A stretch of DNA of 64,000 nucleotides from Isoetes taiwanensis. Its lineage: Eukaryota; Streptophyta; Lycopodiopsida; Isoetales; Isoetaceae. A program made the position numbers and the translations under genes. The notes beneath the pieces were generated by a model. That model was given only the letters and a program-made list of their open reading frames with translations. It did no database searches and was not told the DNA's origin. The stretch covers positions 16,226,386 through 16,290,385 of the forward strand of contig JAJEKV010000003.1 of assembly GCA_021234155.1 (NCBI GenBank), written 5' to 3'. Below, one piece after another: positions 47,011 to 57,844 of the stretch; the stretch's first letter is position 1, and every line of letters begins with the position of its first letter.

Positions 47011-50000
47011 ATCACAGGGCTGGAGACCCGCACGCTGCATGTGGAAGATGGCCTTGGCCTTGCACACTTCGAGCGGCAACAGGCCAGGCAGGAGGTTGCT
47101 GACATGCGGGCCCGCCTAGACTCTGTGTTCATCACTTTGGACACCATGACATAGGAGAGGGAGCGCGCAATGCAGGAGACGATGGTCACGGTGTCTCCGG
47201 CTTCGATCGGTGGTGGAGGCGGAACCATGGCACGGGGGAGGGGCGTCGCTCTTGCGCGGCCGCACACAACCCGGGATCTTGAGTAAGATCGGAACAGCAA
47301 GCCCGCCCTCGGCGCCCGTGTCTTTGGGGCTCGAGCACGCCGCTACTCGAGCACGGAGCTCCGGGGGTTGCGTGCAACCATCCACGAAGCCGAGGGGTCT
47401 CCCTACCGGGGTTCATAGTCATTTTGTAGCGGTCGCGGGCGGGAGATGGCCAAGCGGCCGGCCCTGCAAGAGTCTGTGCTCCGACTTCCACAGGGGCGAA
47501 GCGTGGCTCGGACCGCTACCCGCCCACGGCCTCCCAGCCGGCCCGCGCCCACTGCTGCCACGCCTCCCGGCCACTCCCGCCATCCCGGCCACACTCCGGC
47601 CACTCCACACCATCCCGGCCACCACCACCACCCCCGGCCGCGGGGACCCGGCCCTCGCCCACCTTTGACCCAGCAGTAGCAGAACTCGGGAGGCCTTGGC
47701 GGAGAGGCCACAATCCGGTAGTTCGAGGCATGCGAAGGCAACAAAAGGGGAGAGTCTCGCCCCACAACATCCAGAACACACATTCTCGACGGATGACATT
47801 CCCCGCGCATTCACATTTCTCGGCGGCCGTCATGGGGCTCGGCCCGAGTCGTGGCGCATTGTCATATTCCGCGGTTGCGGATGCAGTGCGTGATGCCATA
47901 TTGCGCCAGGGCGGATCTTTGAAGGGGGCATCCACATGCGTGGACCGGGACCTCACACGTGCAATAGGAGGCACGCAGGGAGCTGGTCAGTGGGGTCGAG
48001 GCATTCGCCACGGTAGCGGGGATTGGTTTTGGCGGGATGCACATTTTTATGGCTGACCTGCTGCCGGGCCGCTGACCCCAACCCCGCAACCGCAGCGGCC
48101 CTGCCCTCGGGCTTCTCCTACCACGGCCCCCCTTCTCCTGCTCCTACTCACGCTCCCTCCACGACCCCACCTCTCGGCCACATCTTTGCCTCCGCTCCAT
48201 CTACTTCTCCTTTCGACCTACGCTTCCCGTCCTCCCCCAAGCACTCGGTGCGCAAGATACCATCCCCTGGGCCGACAAATAGGAATTATGTCTCCGGGTG
48301 GTCTCAGTGGAATTGTCGAGGCTTCCCTTGGCGGAAGGGGACGATCTGAACTCCGTGGGCGTAGATATGGATCTCATCTTTCTCATGGAGACATGGGAGC
48401 ATCTTTGGCACAAGCTACGATCTGGGGTTACCAACATTTCTCGGTCTTCAATACATGCAGACAGATTTAGGGGTCATGGTGGAGTGGCTTGCTACTCTGG
48501 GACAACCTTGGCACATTCGGTTACCCTCGGAAAGACGAGCCATTACCAACCGGTACTTGTGGGTTCGTGTGCATAATACCGATGTCAACCCTCTTTTTAC
48601 GGCGCTGTTATTTCCCTCCGCAGACGGCACCTTCTATCGCGACCCACCCGATCGCGGATAGGATGGACCCTTATGTCGATCTATATGATGACATACAAAG
48701 GCCCGGCACCAGCGGTTGGGTAGGGTCGTCCTTCTTGGAATTTCAATGCACGGACGAGGAGTAGAGCGGCCCATGCGACTTGACCCCCTCGTTGGCGATG
48801 TCTGTCCCGCAGCTACGCCCGTAGAAGCAACCCCGCCAAGAGGGTCGGATGACAGCCAGTGTCACTGCGCTTTGGCATGGGCGATTGCTCTGCTATGTGG
48901 CATTTTTTACTTGATAATTTGCAATGGCCTTTCCAAAGGTCCGATTCTCCATAAGTGCACATGCGGGCCGAGGACAATCGAGGGGAGGGTCTAGTGTGGT
49001 GGACTATGTGCTCATGGATTACGCCAAGATATGCATCTCATCGGTCGTTTCGGGTGGGCCGCGGGCGATCGGGGATGAGGAGGTCGACTCGATCACCTTC
49101 CACTTTATTTGGACCTAGTTTGGCAAGCCGCCCGGAACCCCCACTATGCCAGCCCCCGCCCGGCCTCGGTTGAGACTAGATTATGAGCGGTGCGAGAGAG
49201 GACTACGTAAGATGCTCATGGGCGCCCTCCCGATAATTCTGCGGACCTCCACACTAGAGCAAAACATACCGGTGACTTCGCTATTACGGGATCACGGCGG
49301 ACCCAGTGCTTTGGCGGGGCCAGCGTCGCGCCGCTTCGGGGTTAGCAACATTCCCCGCGTAACCGATGGTTTGATGCGGAGTGTAAAGAATAGCGGCAGC
49401 TCGGCCACATTCGGATCCGGTGCCCGCTTGCAAAGCCACCACGATCTGCAGCGCCCATCCGGAAGGACACAAAGGCGGTACCTTTTGAGCATCGTGGGGA
49501 GATGTTCGGCCTGCTGGACACTCATCCTCGAACCTTTTGCGCCCTTGAGTGCTTCAAGGCCAACCCAGCCTCCTGGGGGACATCACACCCGGCAAGGGGG
49601 AATACGTTTTGCGGCGGCTCTATGACCCGCCCGGGGGCGCTGCGTCGCCCATACCCCCACAGGATGGCCCCCCATTGGTTCTCGTGGGCGAGGATGTTGA
49701 GGGAGGGACCTCGCGAACGGCCGGGCTAATGGGAAGGCGGTGACCTCGATGGTATATGCGCCGAAGTTACTTAAATGGGCGTGGGGCAACCGTCTTGTGC
49801 CGTCCCTCACTACCCTATTCAACGAGCATTGCGGGAAGGTCTCCCAGACAATGGACCACAAGCGGGGTTGTTCCCATTCACAAGGCGGGCGACCCACCTT
49901 CGTCCGACCAATTCTGGGATGATCATGGTCGATTCGGTATTTGCCAAACCGCTATTGGCATTCTCGGCGGCCATTGACCTGGCTGGGCGGAGGCATCGAT

Positions 50001-51797
50001 GTGCGAGCCCTCACAGGCGGGCTTTAGACCCCGCCACTCAACGATTGACCATATCTTTACACTGCGGGCACTCATTGAAGACGGCCGGAATCATCGGCGC
50101 AGGACTTGTATTGCCGCTTTGTGGACTTCGAAGGCTTTTGATATGGTTCTCGGGAAAAGTAGGCTAGATCGCGTCAATCTGGGGCTCCGTTGCACATGCG
50201 TAATGCCATATCTGGTTGTATGAGAGTTGTTTTGGCGGGATCGCGGCCGCCGGCCAAGCATTCACCCGGTAGTATCGGGTCCCACAGGTTGCCCCTCTCG
50301 CCAACACTTTTGGCCTCTACATTGATCGATTCATGACCACGCTTCTCGCAAGCATGGGGGATGGCATACGCCTTTTGCACTGTGTCATCCGGCCAAATTG
50401 GCCTCACCGCCCACACCCCGAAGCTATGCGGTCTCACCCGGATGCCCTAGACACATTTTGTCGCTCTGACACATGCTGGCGTCAATCCGCCAAGACCGGG
50501 GTGGTTCTCATATCCTCTTCACGCCACCCCATGCCTCCTGCACTCACATATCGGGGGCGGCCTATGGACGTCACACCCACCTACAAGTACCTAGGGGTGG
50601 AGTTCCCCTCCTCACTCTGGCGGGAGGTGTCTATCCGCTATGGGTGACAAAGAGTGGGAAAGCGCTTTATGCCATGCGTAACAACAATACCGTGGCGTAG
50701 CTCTATGATTGGGGCCATCACACATCTGTTCCGCACCGGTCGAGCTGTCCTTCCATGACGGGTCGAGGTTTGGGGCCGGTCATCTCTTTGGCGACACTGA
50801 ATGACTTGGAGCAGGTGCGAGGGCATTTTAGCACGGGCACTTGGGGTGAAACCTTCATCCCCCTATCGGTTCTCGCTGCGAAAACCGTATTCTTGCCGCT
50901 TAAGCAGCCCTTGATAGACACATCGCCTATTTTGGAAAGTGGTTACTATGGGTGATGCTCGGCCCCGCTTTTGGCTTACAATGGGCCATGGATCCGCAAT
51001 GGCTTAGGGCTGTTGGAGGGGTAAGAGATCGGTGGTTCGCCGGATGGAACGTCGGCAGAGCACGGATCGTCTGGTGGGCACTGCAATGCGATCGTGGCGG
51101 CTTGCGGGGAGTACCTAGACGCTTGTTTCCTTGGCAAGCTCTGGGACCCCGGCGCTCTAGAACAGGTCAAAATGGCCCATTACAAGGAGCACATCAACCC
51201 CGTGTTAGCCCGGGGCCCACAGCTCTACCTGCGTTCCCATTTTGCCCAAAAAGCGCCAGACTCATTGCCTCCATTCGCATTGTGCCCACCATCTTCGCGA
51301 TCGAGGCAGGCGGTGGATTGGGGAGCCCCCGCCAGACATGCTCTCTGTCGGTCTTTGTCAAACGGGTGCCATTGAGGATGAGTCTCACACTTTCCAGAGT
51401 TGCCCAGCGTTCAGTCAGATCCGGGCCAGGTATGCTCCCTTAGTACGGCCGGACTTGCCCTTGCATTTGCTGATGAACACACCGTCGATGCGTGCCACGG
51501 GTCGTACATTCGTGAGGTCTTGGACTGCGCGAGGTCACCTTTGCCCCGTCCTTTTGTCAGCTAATTAGGCACTACGGGTGTGGTGCATGACTGTATATAT
51601 TTGGGTGTTTCTGCATTTTATATGTTATGATAGGTTTGTCGGCAGGCGATTCTTTGCCCCGCGGTTTTCCCTCGAAAACCCTTGGTGGGGGTTTTAACCC
51701 CGGCAGTAATCCGCTTGCTGCGTTTTTGTATTGGGTCCCATTGACCGATTGGTCTCCGTGGACGATAAAAGTACCTTCCTTCCTTCCTTCCTTCCTT
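47010..51797 (+). mobile_element. GC-rich LINE nested in the RT of another LINE
   Basis: About 4.8 kb with GC near 60% and many CpGs. The endonuclease start (SGIVEASL..., DLIFLMETWE near 48370), the VDYVLMDYAK block near 49010, an RT finger to palm series in broken frames (GDPPSSDQFW, EPSQAGFRPRHSTIDHI near 50010, TYKYLGVEFPSSL near 50580) and a C-terminal IEDESHTFQSCPAFSQIRAR (51375) are in LINE order. The 3' end is a CTTC repeat at 51771-51797. A Pro/Arg-rich 5' part (47200-48300) may be its ORF1. No open frame spans a whole domain. Insertion-site duplication not identified. Confidence 0.8.
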
Positions 51798-52975
51798 CTC
51801 ATGCCAAATTTTCAATTGGAGATATTCCATTAGAAACTGTTAATCAGTACAAATACCTGGGGATAGAAATGACATCCAATTACAAGTGGACTATTGCAAA
51901 GATCAAAGAGAGCGTGCGGGTGGATTGAGAGCACTATTTGCTCTTTTCGACTGTGTGCAAAATAACCTTGAGAGTTGGCATTTGCGCAAGCTGCTTTTTG
52001 GTGTATTAGTCAAACCAGTAATGTTGTATGGGTGCGGGGCACGGCACCTGGATTAGCAAAATCGGGTTGGGAACAAATAGAAAAGAGTACAAAAGAGATT
52101 CTTGGTTGAAGAATTGGGTGTCAAAGCTCAAACACCCTACATCATGCTTTTGGCGGAAAACAGAACAGTTCCAATTGAGATTGATGCACTCTGCCAAACG
52201 CTTCACTACCTGAATAGAATCTCAAATCTAGACCCAGATCGTCTTCCTGCCTTGGCACTAATGCATTCTCAAGGGAAGCTAAATGGATGGTATGCCGCAG
52301 TAATTAAGTGGGCGCATAAATGGGGTATATCACCTGGCAGCTGGCCTCATAAATGGGATGAATTGCAAACTTTTGTATCAGCTAAAGCAGTTGCCAAACT
52401 TTGGGAAGATTGTGAAAATAGTGTGAAAGCGACCTTCTATAAAAAAGAAATAAATAGTCTTGATACCTATGGCGAGCAACCATATCTTGGGCAAGATACT
52501 AGACCAGACCTGAGAAAAATCATTTCCAGGACGCGGCTCCTCTCACCACCTCGCCGTAGAGACTGGGAGATGGCAAAATCTAGCTCGTGAAGATCGGCTA
52601 TGCCCCTGTTGCTTGGCAGAACCTCAGGTTGAAGATGAGACCCACACCTTGCTCTTTTGCCCATCCTATGAGCATATTCGGGAGGCTTTCGGTGTCAATG
52701 CTGGTAATCTCAAAGACTTATTCAGGACACAGCCATCCAAACTAGGGATGTACCTAAAGTCTATTTTCAGGGAGAGACTGGATGTCATACATCTATATGA
52801 GCATATGTCACTACTTGAAAACTCTGGAATGTTCATGTTCTGATAATTTTCACAGAGTTCTTTATTCTTTTTTTTTTTTGCCCAAAAAAACCATTGTACT
52901 GTTTTGCCATATGGATCTGAGGGTCCCTCAAATGGCGTGATAATAAATTGATTGATTGATTGATTGATATTGGAA
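51797..52975 (+). pseudogene. LINE ORF2 C-terminus and 3' end (continuation of the split LINE)
   Basis: FSIGDIPLETVNQYKYLGIE resumes the RT thumb. 52102-52590 carries EELGVKAQTPYIMLLAENRT and WAHKWGISPGSWPHKW. The zinc region reads REDRLCPCCLAEPQVEDETH then TLLFCPSYEHIREAFG (52595-52690). The stop is at 52841. The 3' untranslated part has CTGAGGGTCCCTCAAATGGC and ends in (GATT)n at 52950-52975. Confidence 0.87.
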
Positions 52976-53088
52976 AATTTGATCCTTGCAAACTCTGGTG
53001 GCTTTACTTATTTTCAGGAACGTAGGTTGGTCAAAAATTCAAAGAAAATAATAGAATAGAACATGTAGCACAATAAGAGGGGGTTCCA

Positions 53089-53397
53089 GGGGGATTTGAT
53101 ATGGATGCATAAATCAACATTTATAAGACCATAGGCTATACCTCTAATACAACTGAATGGGTTTATTATTGCAAAAAAAAAAAACATAGAAAAAATAAGC
53201 ACGTTAGCTCGCTAGTTGCATTGGTTAAATCACTCTTATTAGGATATTGAATATTTTTGGTAGAGGTTCGAGTGTTCGTATTTGAAATTCTAAAACCTTA
53301 GGCAAACTTGTATTTCATATTTCAAGGGATTTGATATGGATGCATAAATCACCATTCTTGAGACCATAGACCATACCCATAAAACAATTATGACTTT
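53089..53397 (+). repeat. 70-bp direct repeat pair
   Basis: GGGATTTGATATGGATGCAT ... GACCATAG.CTATACC at 53093-53166 recurs at 53329-53395 with few differences. It precedes the Helitron helicase part; its meaning is unclear. Confidence 0.6.
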
Positions 53398-53470
53398 TTT
53401 TTTTTTTATAAAGGCCCTTTGAAGTCAATCAGGTCCTAAGACCTTCATATCTTTTAATATTGGATCGGAT

Positions 53471-54205
53471 GTGATACGTCTTCCAGAAGAGATTTGTGTG
53501 AAGTCGCAAGACTTAAATGACTTGCTAGCCGTGACATTCCCTGATGTTTCAATGAATTATGGAAGTGTGTCCTATTGGGTGCAAAGGGGTGTACTTACGC
53601 CACTGAATGATGATGTAGATGAAGTAAACAAGAGGATGACAGAGTGGTTGCCTGTTGCACCTATTGATTATTACAGTGCTGATCGAGCTGTTAATGAGAA
53701 TGACGCAGGGGTCTATCCAATCGAATTTTTGAATGCACAAACTCCGAGTGGGATGCCTCCTCATCAATTAACTTTGAAGGTTGGCATGATTGTCATGTTA
53801 TTGAGGTCTGTTTCTACACGTAAGGGACTCTACAATGGCACTCGCCTCATTATACGTTCATTGGGAAGACGCGCTATAGATGCCGAGATTGTCACTGGAA
53901 AGAATATTGGAAGCAGAGTGTTCATATTTAGAATACCTTTGGTGCCCAATAATGCAGAACTCCCATTTCAGTTTGAGCGCATACAATTTCCATTGCGTCC
54001 AGCTTTTGGTATGACAATCAACAAGTCCCAAGGCCAAACAATGAAAATGGTGGGTTTGTATTTGCCAAATCCAGTATTCAGTCACGGACAACTCTACGTG
54101 GCACTCTCGAGAGCTCAAGGAATCCAAGGCATAAAGGTACTCATTCTATCGAAGATGGAGATGCTTCAAGAGATGTCGACAGATCACGATATACAACAAA
54201 TATAG
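53471..54205 (+). pseudogene. Helitron helicase, C-terminal half (PIF1-like)
   Basis: The open frame of 244 codons begins inside the helicase (IRLPEEICVKSQDLNDLLAV) and contains NAQTPSGMPPHQLTLKVGMI, GLYNGTRLIIRSLGRRAIDA, RPAFGMTINKSQGQTMKMVG and SHGQLYVALSRAQGIQGIKV. The last two are helicase motifs V and VI of the PIF1/RecD family as found at the C-terminus of Helitron Rep-helicase proteins. Walker A and B and the HUH nuclease are absent. It would unwind DNA during rolling-circle transposition if complete. Confidence 0.92.
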
Positions 54206-54343
54206 TATACAAAGAACTCCTCTAAGTGTAAGTTTAATACTTAAAAATCACAACATGCAATTTCTCTTTGTTCTCATTGGTATCTTCTACTTTCTTTCTT
54301 CCTTTTATTTTTATCTTACTTACTTACATCTTCATCCATGTAG

Positions 54344-55102
54344 ATGGTGCGTATTTTGGTCCCGTGGTATGTCTTCGGTCACCATGTTGCCAAATGCCTA
54401 AAGGGTGACAGGAGCTACCACATCTCCCGTGTCACTTATGTCATACGCGCTCTTGGACCATGGTATGATTGGGAACGAAAATACCATGCTCATGTATATG
54501 GAGTAGCGAGCGTGGAAATTGAGGAGCTCATTGCAAAGCTCAAAGAAGTATTTAACACTGACGAGGTTGTCAAGTTGGAGCGCTTTATCCAACTAATTGA
54601 TGACTTCCTGTTTGCTCAAGTTTACCCGAGGGAACGTTGTTTACGCGGATGTGCTGTGAGAGAGGTAGGTGGAGGATAGAGTACATGTATCTATTTATTG
54701 GGTAATGTAGTTCTTTGACTAACCTTCGATTGTTTATCTTTTTTTTATCAGATGAGAAACAACACCGTGCATTGGCGAATTGGTGTTTTGGTAGCAAAAG
54801 AACTCACTTGCATTGGAATATGTAATGGAACACTTTTTAGGGTCTACAAATCATTTCTTCCCGATGAGGTATCTGAGTCCATTATACGAGCCTACCTTCG
54901 AGATGAGTTGTCTCATGTGCTTGATAGTCGTGAGACATCGTGGGCAGTTCGAATCAATGACTCGCATGTACATTTCACTACCCCGGCTAAGATGTTATCT
55001 GTCGGAGAAGTGAAGATATCACGAAAGCATCAAACAAAGTACAACATTAAGCCCTTAGTCATGTGCGCCATGTGGAGATGTATATTTACAGTTCCATCGT
55101 GA
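54344..55102 (+). CDS. Two-exon ORF downstream of the Helitron helicase, unknown
   Basis: Exon A (54344-54664) starts after TCCATGTAG with MVRILVPWYVFGHHVAKCLK and ends CLRGCAVRE before GTAGGT. Exon B starts after TTTTTTTTATCAG at 54752 with MRNNTVHWRIGVLVAKELTC and ends in TGA at 55100. Phases agree, giving about 220 residues. I recognise no domain. Being on the same strand, with an intron and inside the Helitron borders, it may be a captured host gene or an accessory protein (some plant Helitrons carry RPA-like genes; I see no OB-fold motif). Confidence 0.5.
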
Positions 55103-55191
55103 ACTAAAACATCAATGAGCCAAGACAAGCATTGGTTTCTCTATTGAAATCATGAACGCAAATGCTACTGGCATTATACTATTTCAATAAC

Positions 55192-55415
55192 AAAAATTTT
55201 TACAATAGCAAATAACGTCAAAATTCCACATATAGATGTTTGAGGCAAATATTTACTAGGGTGTTAGAGGGGAAGGAAAAGCACATGCCTACGCCGGATT
55301 AAGATCGTGAAGATGAACATTTTTACAATAGCAAATAACGTCAAAATTCCACATATAGATGTTTGAGGCAAATATTTACTAGGGTGTTAGAGGGGAAGAA
55401 AAAGCACATGCCTAG
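55192..55415 (+). repeat. Tandem repeat next to the Helitron terminus
   Basis: TTTTTACAATAGCAAATAAC followed by GTCAAAATTCCACATATAGATG and onward to AAAAGCACATGCCTA occurs at 55197-55292 and 55319-55414 with one or two differences. The 26-bp spacer between them differs. Confidence 0.85.
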
Positions 55416-55550
55416 GACATTAGCCCGGCAACGCCGGGCACACGTTTACTAGTATCTTTTAATCAGCTTTGATGTATGAACAAAGATGAGGCAAAATTGG
55501 TCTCGGAAGCAATGTCATGAGGGAATATGTGGAGGGCATTATATAGCACA

Positions 55551-57153
55551 TGTGACGTTCCAAAGACAAGATATCACGGTCCCTAGACGATATCTGTATC
55601 TTGCCTACCACGCCGCATACCGCCCATCCCGATTGACGTGTAATGCGCCCGACGTGTAATAGCGGTAGCACCCTAGGGGGCAACTTGCAAGGTGTGTACA
55701 TTTTATTAATGTGCACATTTACCCATGTGCACATTTATCCAAGTGTACACACTTACCCATGTGGACACTTTATGCCACCTAGTTAATAAAGGCAAGTGGG
55801 CCACACCCAATTATCCCACATGCTTAAGGGATAATGGGAAACCTTAGCCCTAACCCTTTGTCTATTTAGGTAAAAGAAACTCTAACTTGCTATTTTCGTC
55901 CATAGCATTCTAGATCTCTGTTTTGCTTGCTCCAGGAGCCAAACCCGCCGCCCAAACTCTGTCTGAGCAGTTTAGCTCATCAGTTCCCCTTTCTAGCTTC
56001 ATCTTCTAGCAGTTCAGCAGGATGGTCGAGTTCAGGGCGGGAGGAGCGAGCCAAGGATCAGGTATTCTGTCAATTTAATAGCCTAAACCGCCTTCCAGTC
56101 ATTGAATAAGTAGGTTTAGCCTATTAAATTGCCCATATCAGCCATCTAGATCCCTAGATATCAAGCCCTAACTAAAGAACCTAACTCTGTGAATTAGATT
56201 AGATCTTGTTCTTTAGTTCTTCTGTGATGTGTATGATGATGTATCTCTGTGGACTCATTGTATTGGGAAGGGGGGTAGAGGCCTTAAAGCCTGGTAGTTG
56301 ATGCTCCTAGCTAGCCTCTTTAGCACACTGTAAATTCGGACTGTGTACAAGAGCCACACCGGGTTGTGGGTCGAGGGGCTAGACCGGTAGAACAATGGGA
56401 TACTTGTCCCAACACAGAACGATCCCTCTGGAGTGTAAAGCCTACCGGGGATCCCTGTGGACTAGGTCTAATGGCTTGCCACTGCGTGTGGGCAAGGCAT
56501 GGACTCGACACCCGTGGAGTGATGCGTCACTCTCCATTGGGTTCAAGTCGAATAAGGGCAGTGGCCCTCTAGTCACTTGTGTTGGGCATGGGAGTCCCTG
56601 GAGGAGAGGCGACTCTCTTCCTGCCTCATCAGGACTGGGGAGATGCAACCCAGCAGTAGCCCCTTCGGCTATGCACCTGGCAGGCTACGGTCCGGTCCCA
56701 ACACTTTTCAACCCAATATGCAAAGTGTGCACAGGAGGGGCGGATGGAGTGGACTACCCTAAGCCATGTTCTCATGCCAGTCAAATCCATTGCCATGAAT
56801 TCTGTCTGCAATGAACTCTGGAGACCCAAGCCGTCAGTCATCCCCTTGAGTCTGAGCCTTGGGTAGGATTCCCCATGTGATGTACTTATCTTTGTCTATG
56901 CAGATATGAGATGTACCATCCTTCGAGATGGTTATGTGATATTGATGTTATACACTGACGTGTATGTTTACGCTTCCGCAGCTAGGTAGGCCCTGAGGGA
57001 GACAGGGTAAAATGACCCCTTCATTCTTCCCACTGGAACTCATCAAGGTTGCAGTGATACGTGGAGGGCCCTGTATCAGTGTGGAGCTGGTATGGGGGGT
57101 GAACTCCTGTTTGTATATGGTGAGGGCACCGTATATGAGTAGGGGACGTCACA
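55551..57153 (+). repeat. 5' LTR of the histone-carrying element
   Basis: 1603 bp, bounded by a 7-bp inverted pair TGTGACG/CGTCACA. A conserved open stretch (GYLSQHRTIPLECKAYRGSL near 56395) is shared with the other LTR, but LTR identity alone explains that. Many differences from the 3' LTR suggest an old insertion. Confidence 0.9.
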
Positions 57154-57154
57154 G

Positions 57155-57166
57155 TGGTATCAGAGC
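57155..57166 (+). other. Primer binding site (initiator tRNA-Met)
   Basis: TGGTATCAGAGC, the standard plant LTR-retroelement primer site, one base after the LTR edge. Confidence 0.95.
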
Positions 57167-57350
57167 AATGTTCTTGGAGACCAAGAGCAAAGCACTGGCC
57201 ATGCTCCCAGTAGTACTAACTTAGTAGGATTCTCCAACCTCGAAAAAGTGGGAATTTTTTTTTTTTCTCATTTTTGTAGTATAACAGTTAGTAGAACTGA
57301 AAACCAAGTAAACTAAAAAGTTCAACTAAAATTTGACCAAAAGTAGAAAT

Positions 57351-57417
57351 GTTTCACACTATGCGCCAGAGCACCAATCTAAAATTTAGGTCGAGCCCTG
57401 GGCGCACAATGTGAGAC
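57351..57417 (+). repeat. Hairpin module 1
   Basis: 67 bp. Outer arms GTTTCACACTATGCGCC and GGCGCACAATGTGAGAC pair with few mismatches; the centre holds CTAAAATTTAG, itself a palindrome. Confidence 0.85.
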
Positions 57418-57562
57418 ATTGGCCATAATCACCTTAAAACTTGATGAATTTTAATAAGGTAAGATGCTAAATCGAATTTTAGGGTAACAATTAGTTGGAT
57501 TTGTATATTAGACCCCTAGGAATATGCCTAAAAATCACATAATTTAGTCTAAAATACACAAT

Positions 57563-57629
57563 GTCTCACACTGTGCACCAGAGGCTTGATCTAATTATTA
57601 GCTCGGGGTCCCAGCGCACAATGTGAGAC
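57563..57629 (+). repeat. Hairpin module 2
   Basis: 67 bp. Arms GTCTCACACTGTGCACC and AGCGCACAATGTGAGAC. The centre (CTAATTATTAG) differs from the other modules but keeps a palindrome. Confidence 0.85.
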
Positions 57630-57731
57630 AAGTGGCTTAGGAAATTCTGAAATAAGTATACGTTTTAAGTCAATAGGTGCCCTGGCACATTAAAAAGAGC
57701 AACTTAAATTTTGACCTAAAATTTTCCAAGC

Positions 57732-57739
57732 TATAAATA
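57732..57739 (+). promoter_or_regulatory. TATA box upstream of the H3-like gene
   Basis: TATAAATA, 106 bp before the ATG at 57845, in a context (GCTATAAATAGAC) typical of plant polymerase II core promoters. It suggests transcription independent of the LTR. Confidence 0.7.
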
Positions 57740-57844
57740 GACCTAAACCCCCCCCTCATTTGTATGTTTCCTCTTTAGAAAATTGCTCCCACTTTTTGAG
57801 GCGATTTTTTGGGCGTCTGACCTCCGATCGACGAGTCGTAAAAC

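Larger units (their letters stand above)
43985..52975 (+). mobile_element. L1-type LINE, plus strand, split by a nested GC-rich LINE
   Basis: Order: ORF1 (about 44070-44778), endonuclease (44795-45665), RT (45665-47010), then after the 4.8-kb insertion the RT continues at 51797 with YKYLGIEMTSNYKW, the C-terminal region (52100-52590), the zinc region (52595-52843) and a 3' end at 52975 with a GATT tail. All reading frames have been broken at least once. It lies upstream of DZIP1 in the opposite direction. Confidence 0.88.
53398..55452 (+). mobile_element. Helitron, 3' half with terminal hairpin and CTAG end
   Basis: The 3' end reads GCCCGGCAACGCCGGGC, a hairpin of 7 bp stem, then ACACGTTTACTAG ending at 55452 and followed by T: the Helitron signature (hairpin about 10 nt before CTRR, insertion between A and T). 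The Rep/helicase remnant lies upstream on the same strand. The 5' end and Rep (HUH) domain are missing, so the copy is 5'-truncated or its start was not recognised. A tandem repeat of about 95 bp sits just before the hairpin. Confidence 0.85.

Noticed and set aside
47186-48060. Numerous overlapping open frames in the GC-rich region
   Set aside because: High GC depletes stop codons in all frames; products are low-complexity P/R/G/H. Only fragments in LINE order were kept.
56395-56814. Open frame of 139 codons, nearly repeated at 60366-60770
   Set aside because: Both lie in the two LTRs of the same element; shared ancestry of the LTRs explains the similarity. Composition (P/S/R/G) and overlapping frames on both strands give no coding evidence.
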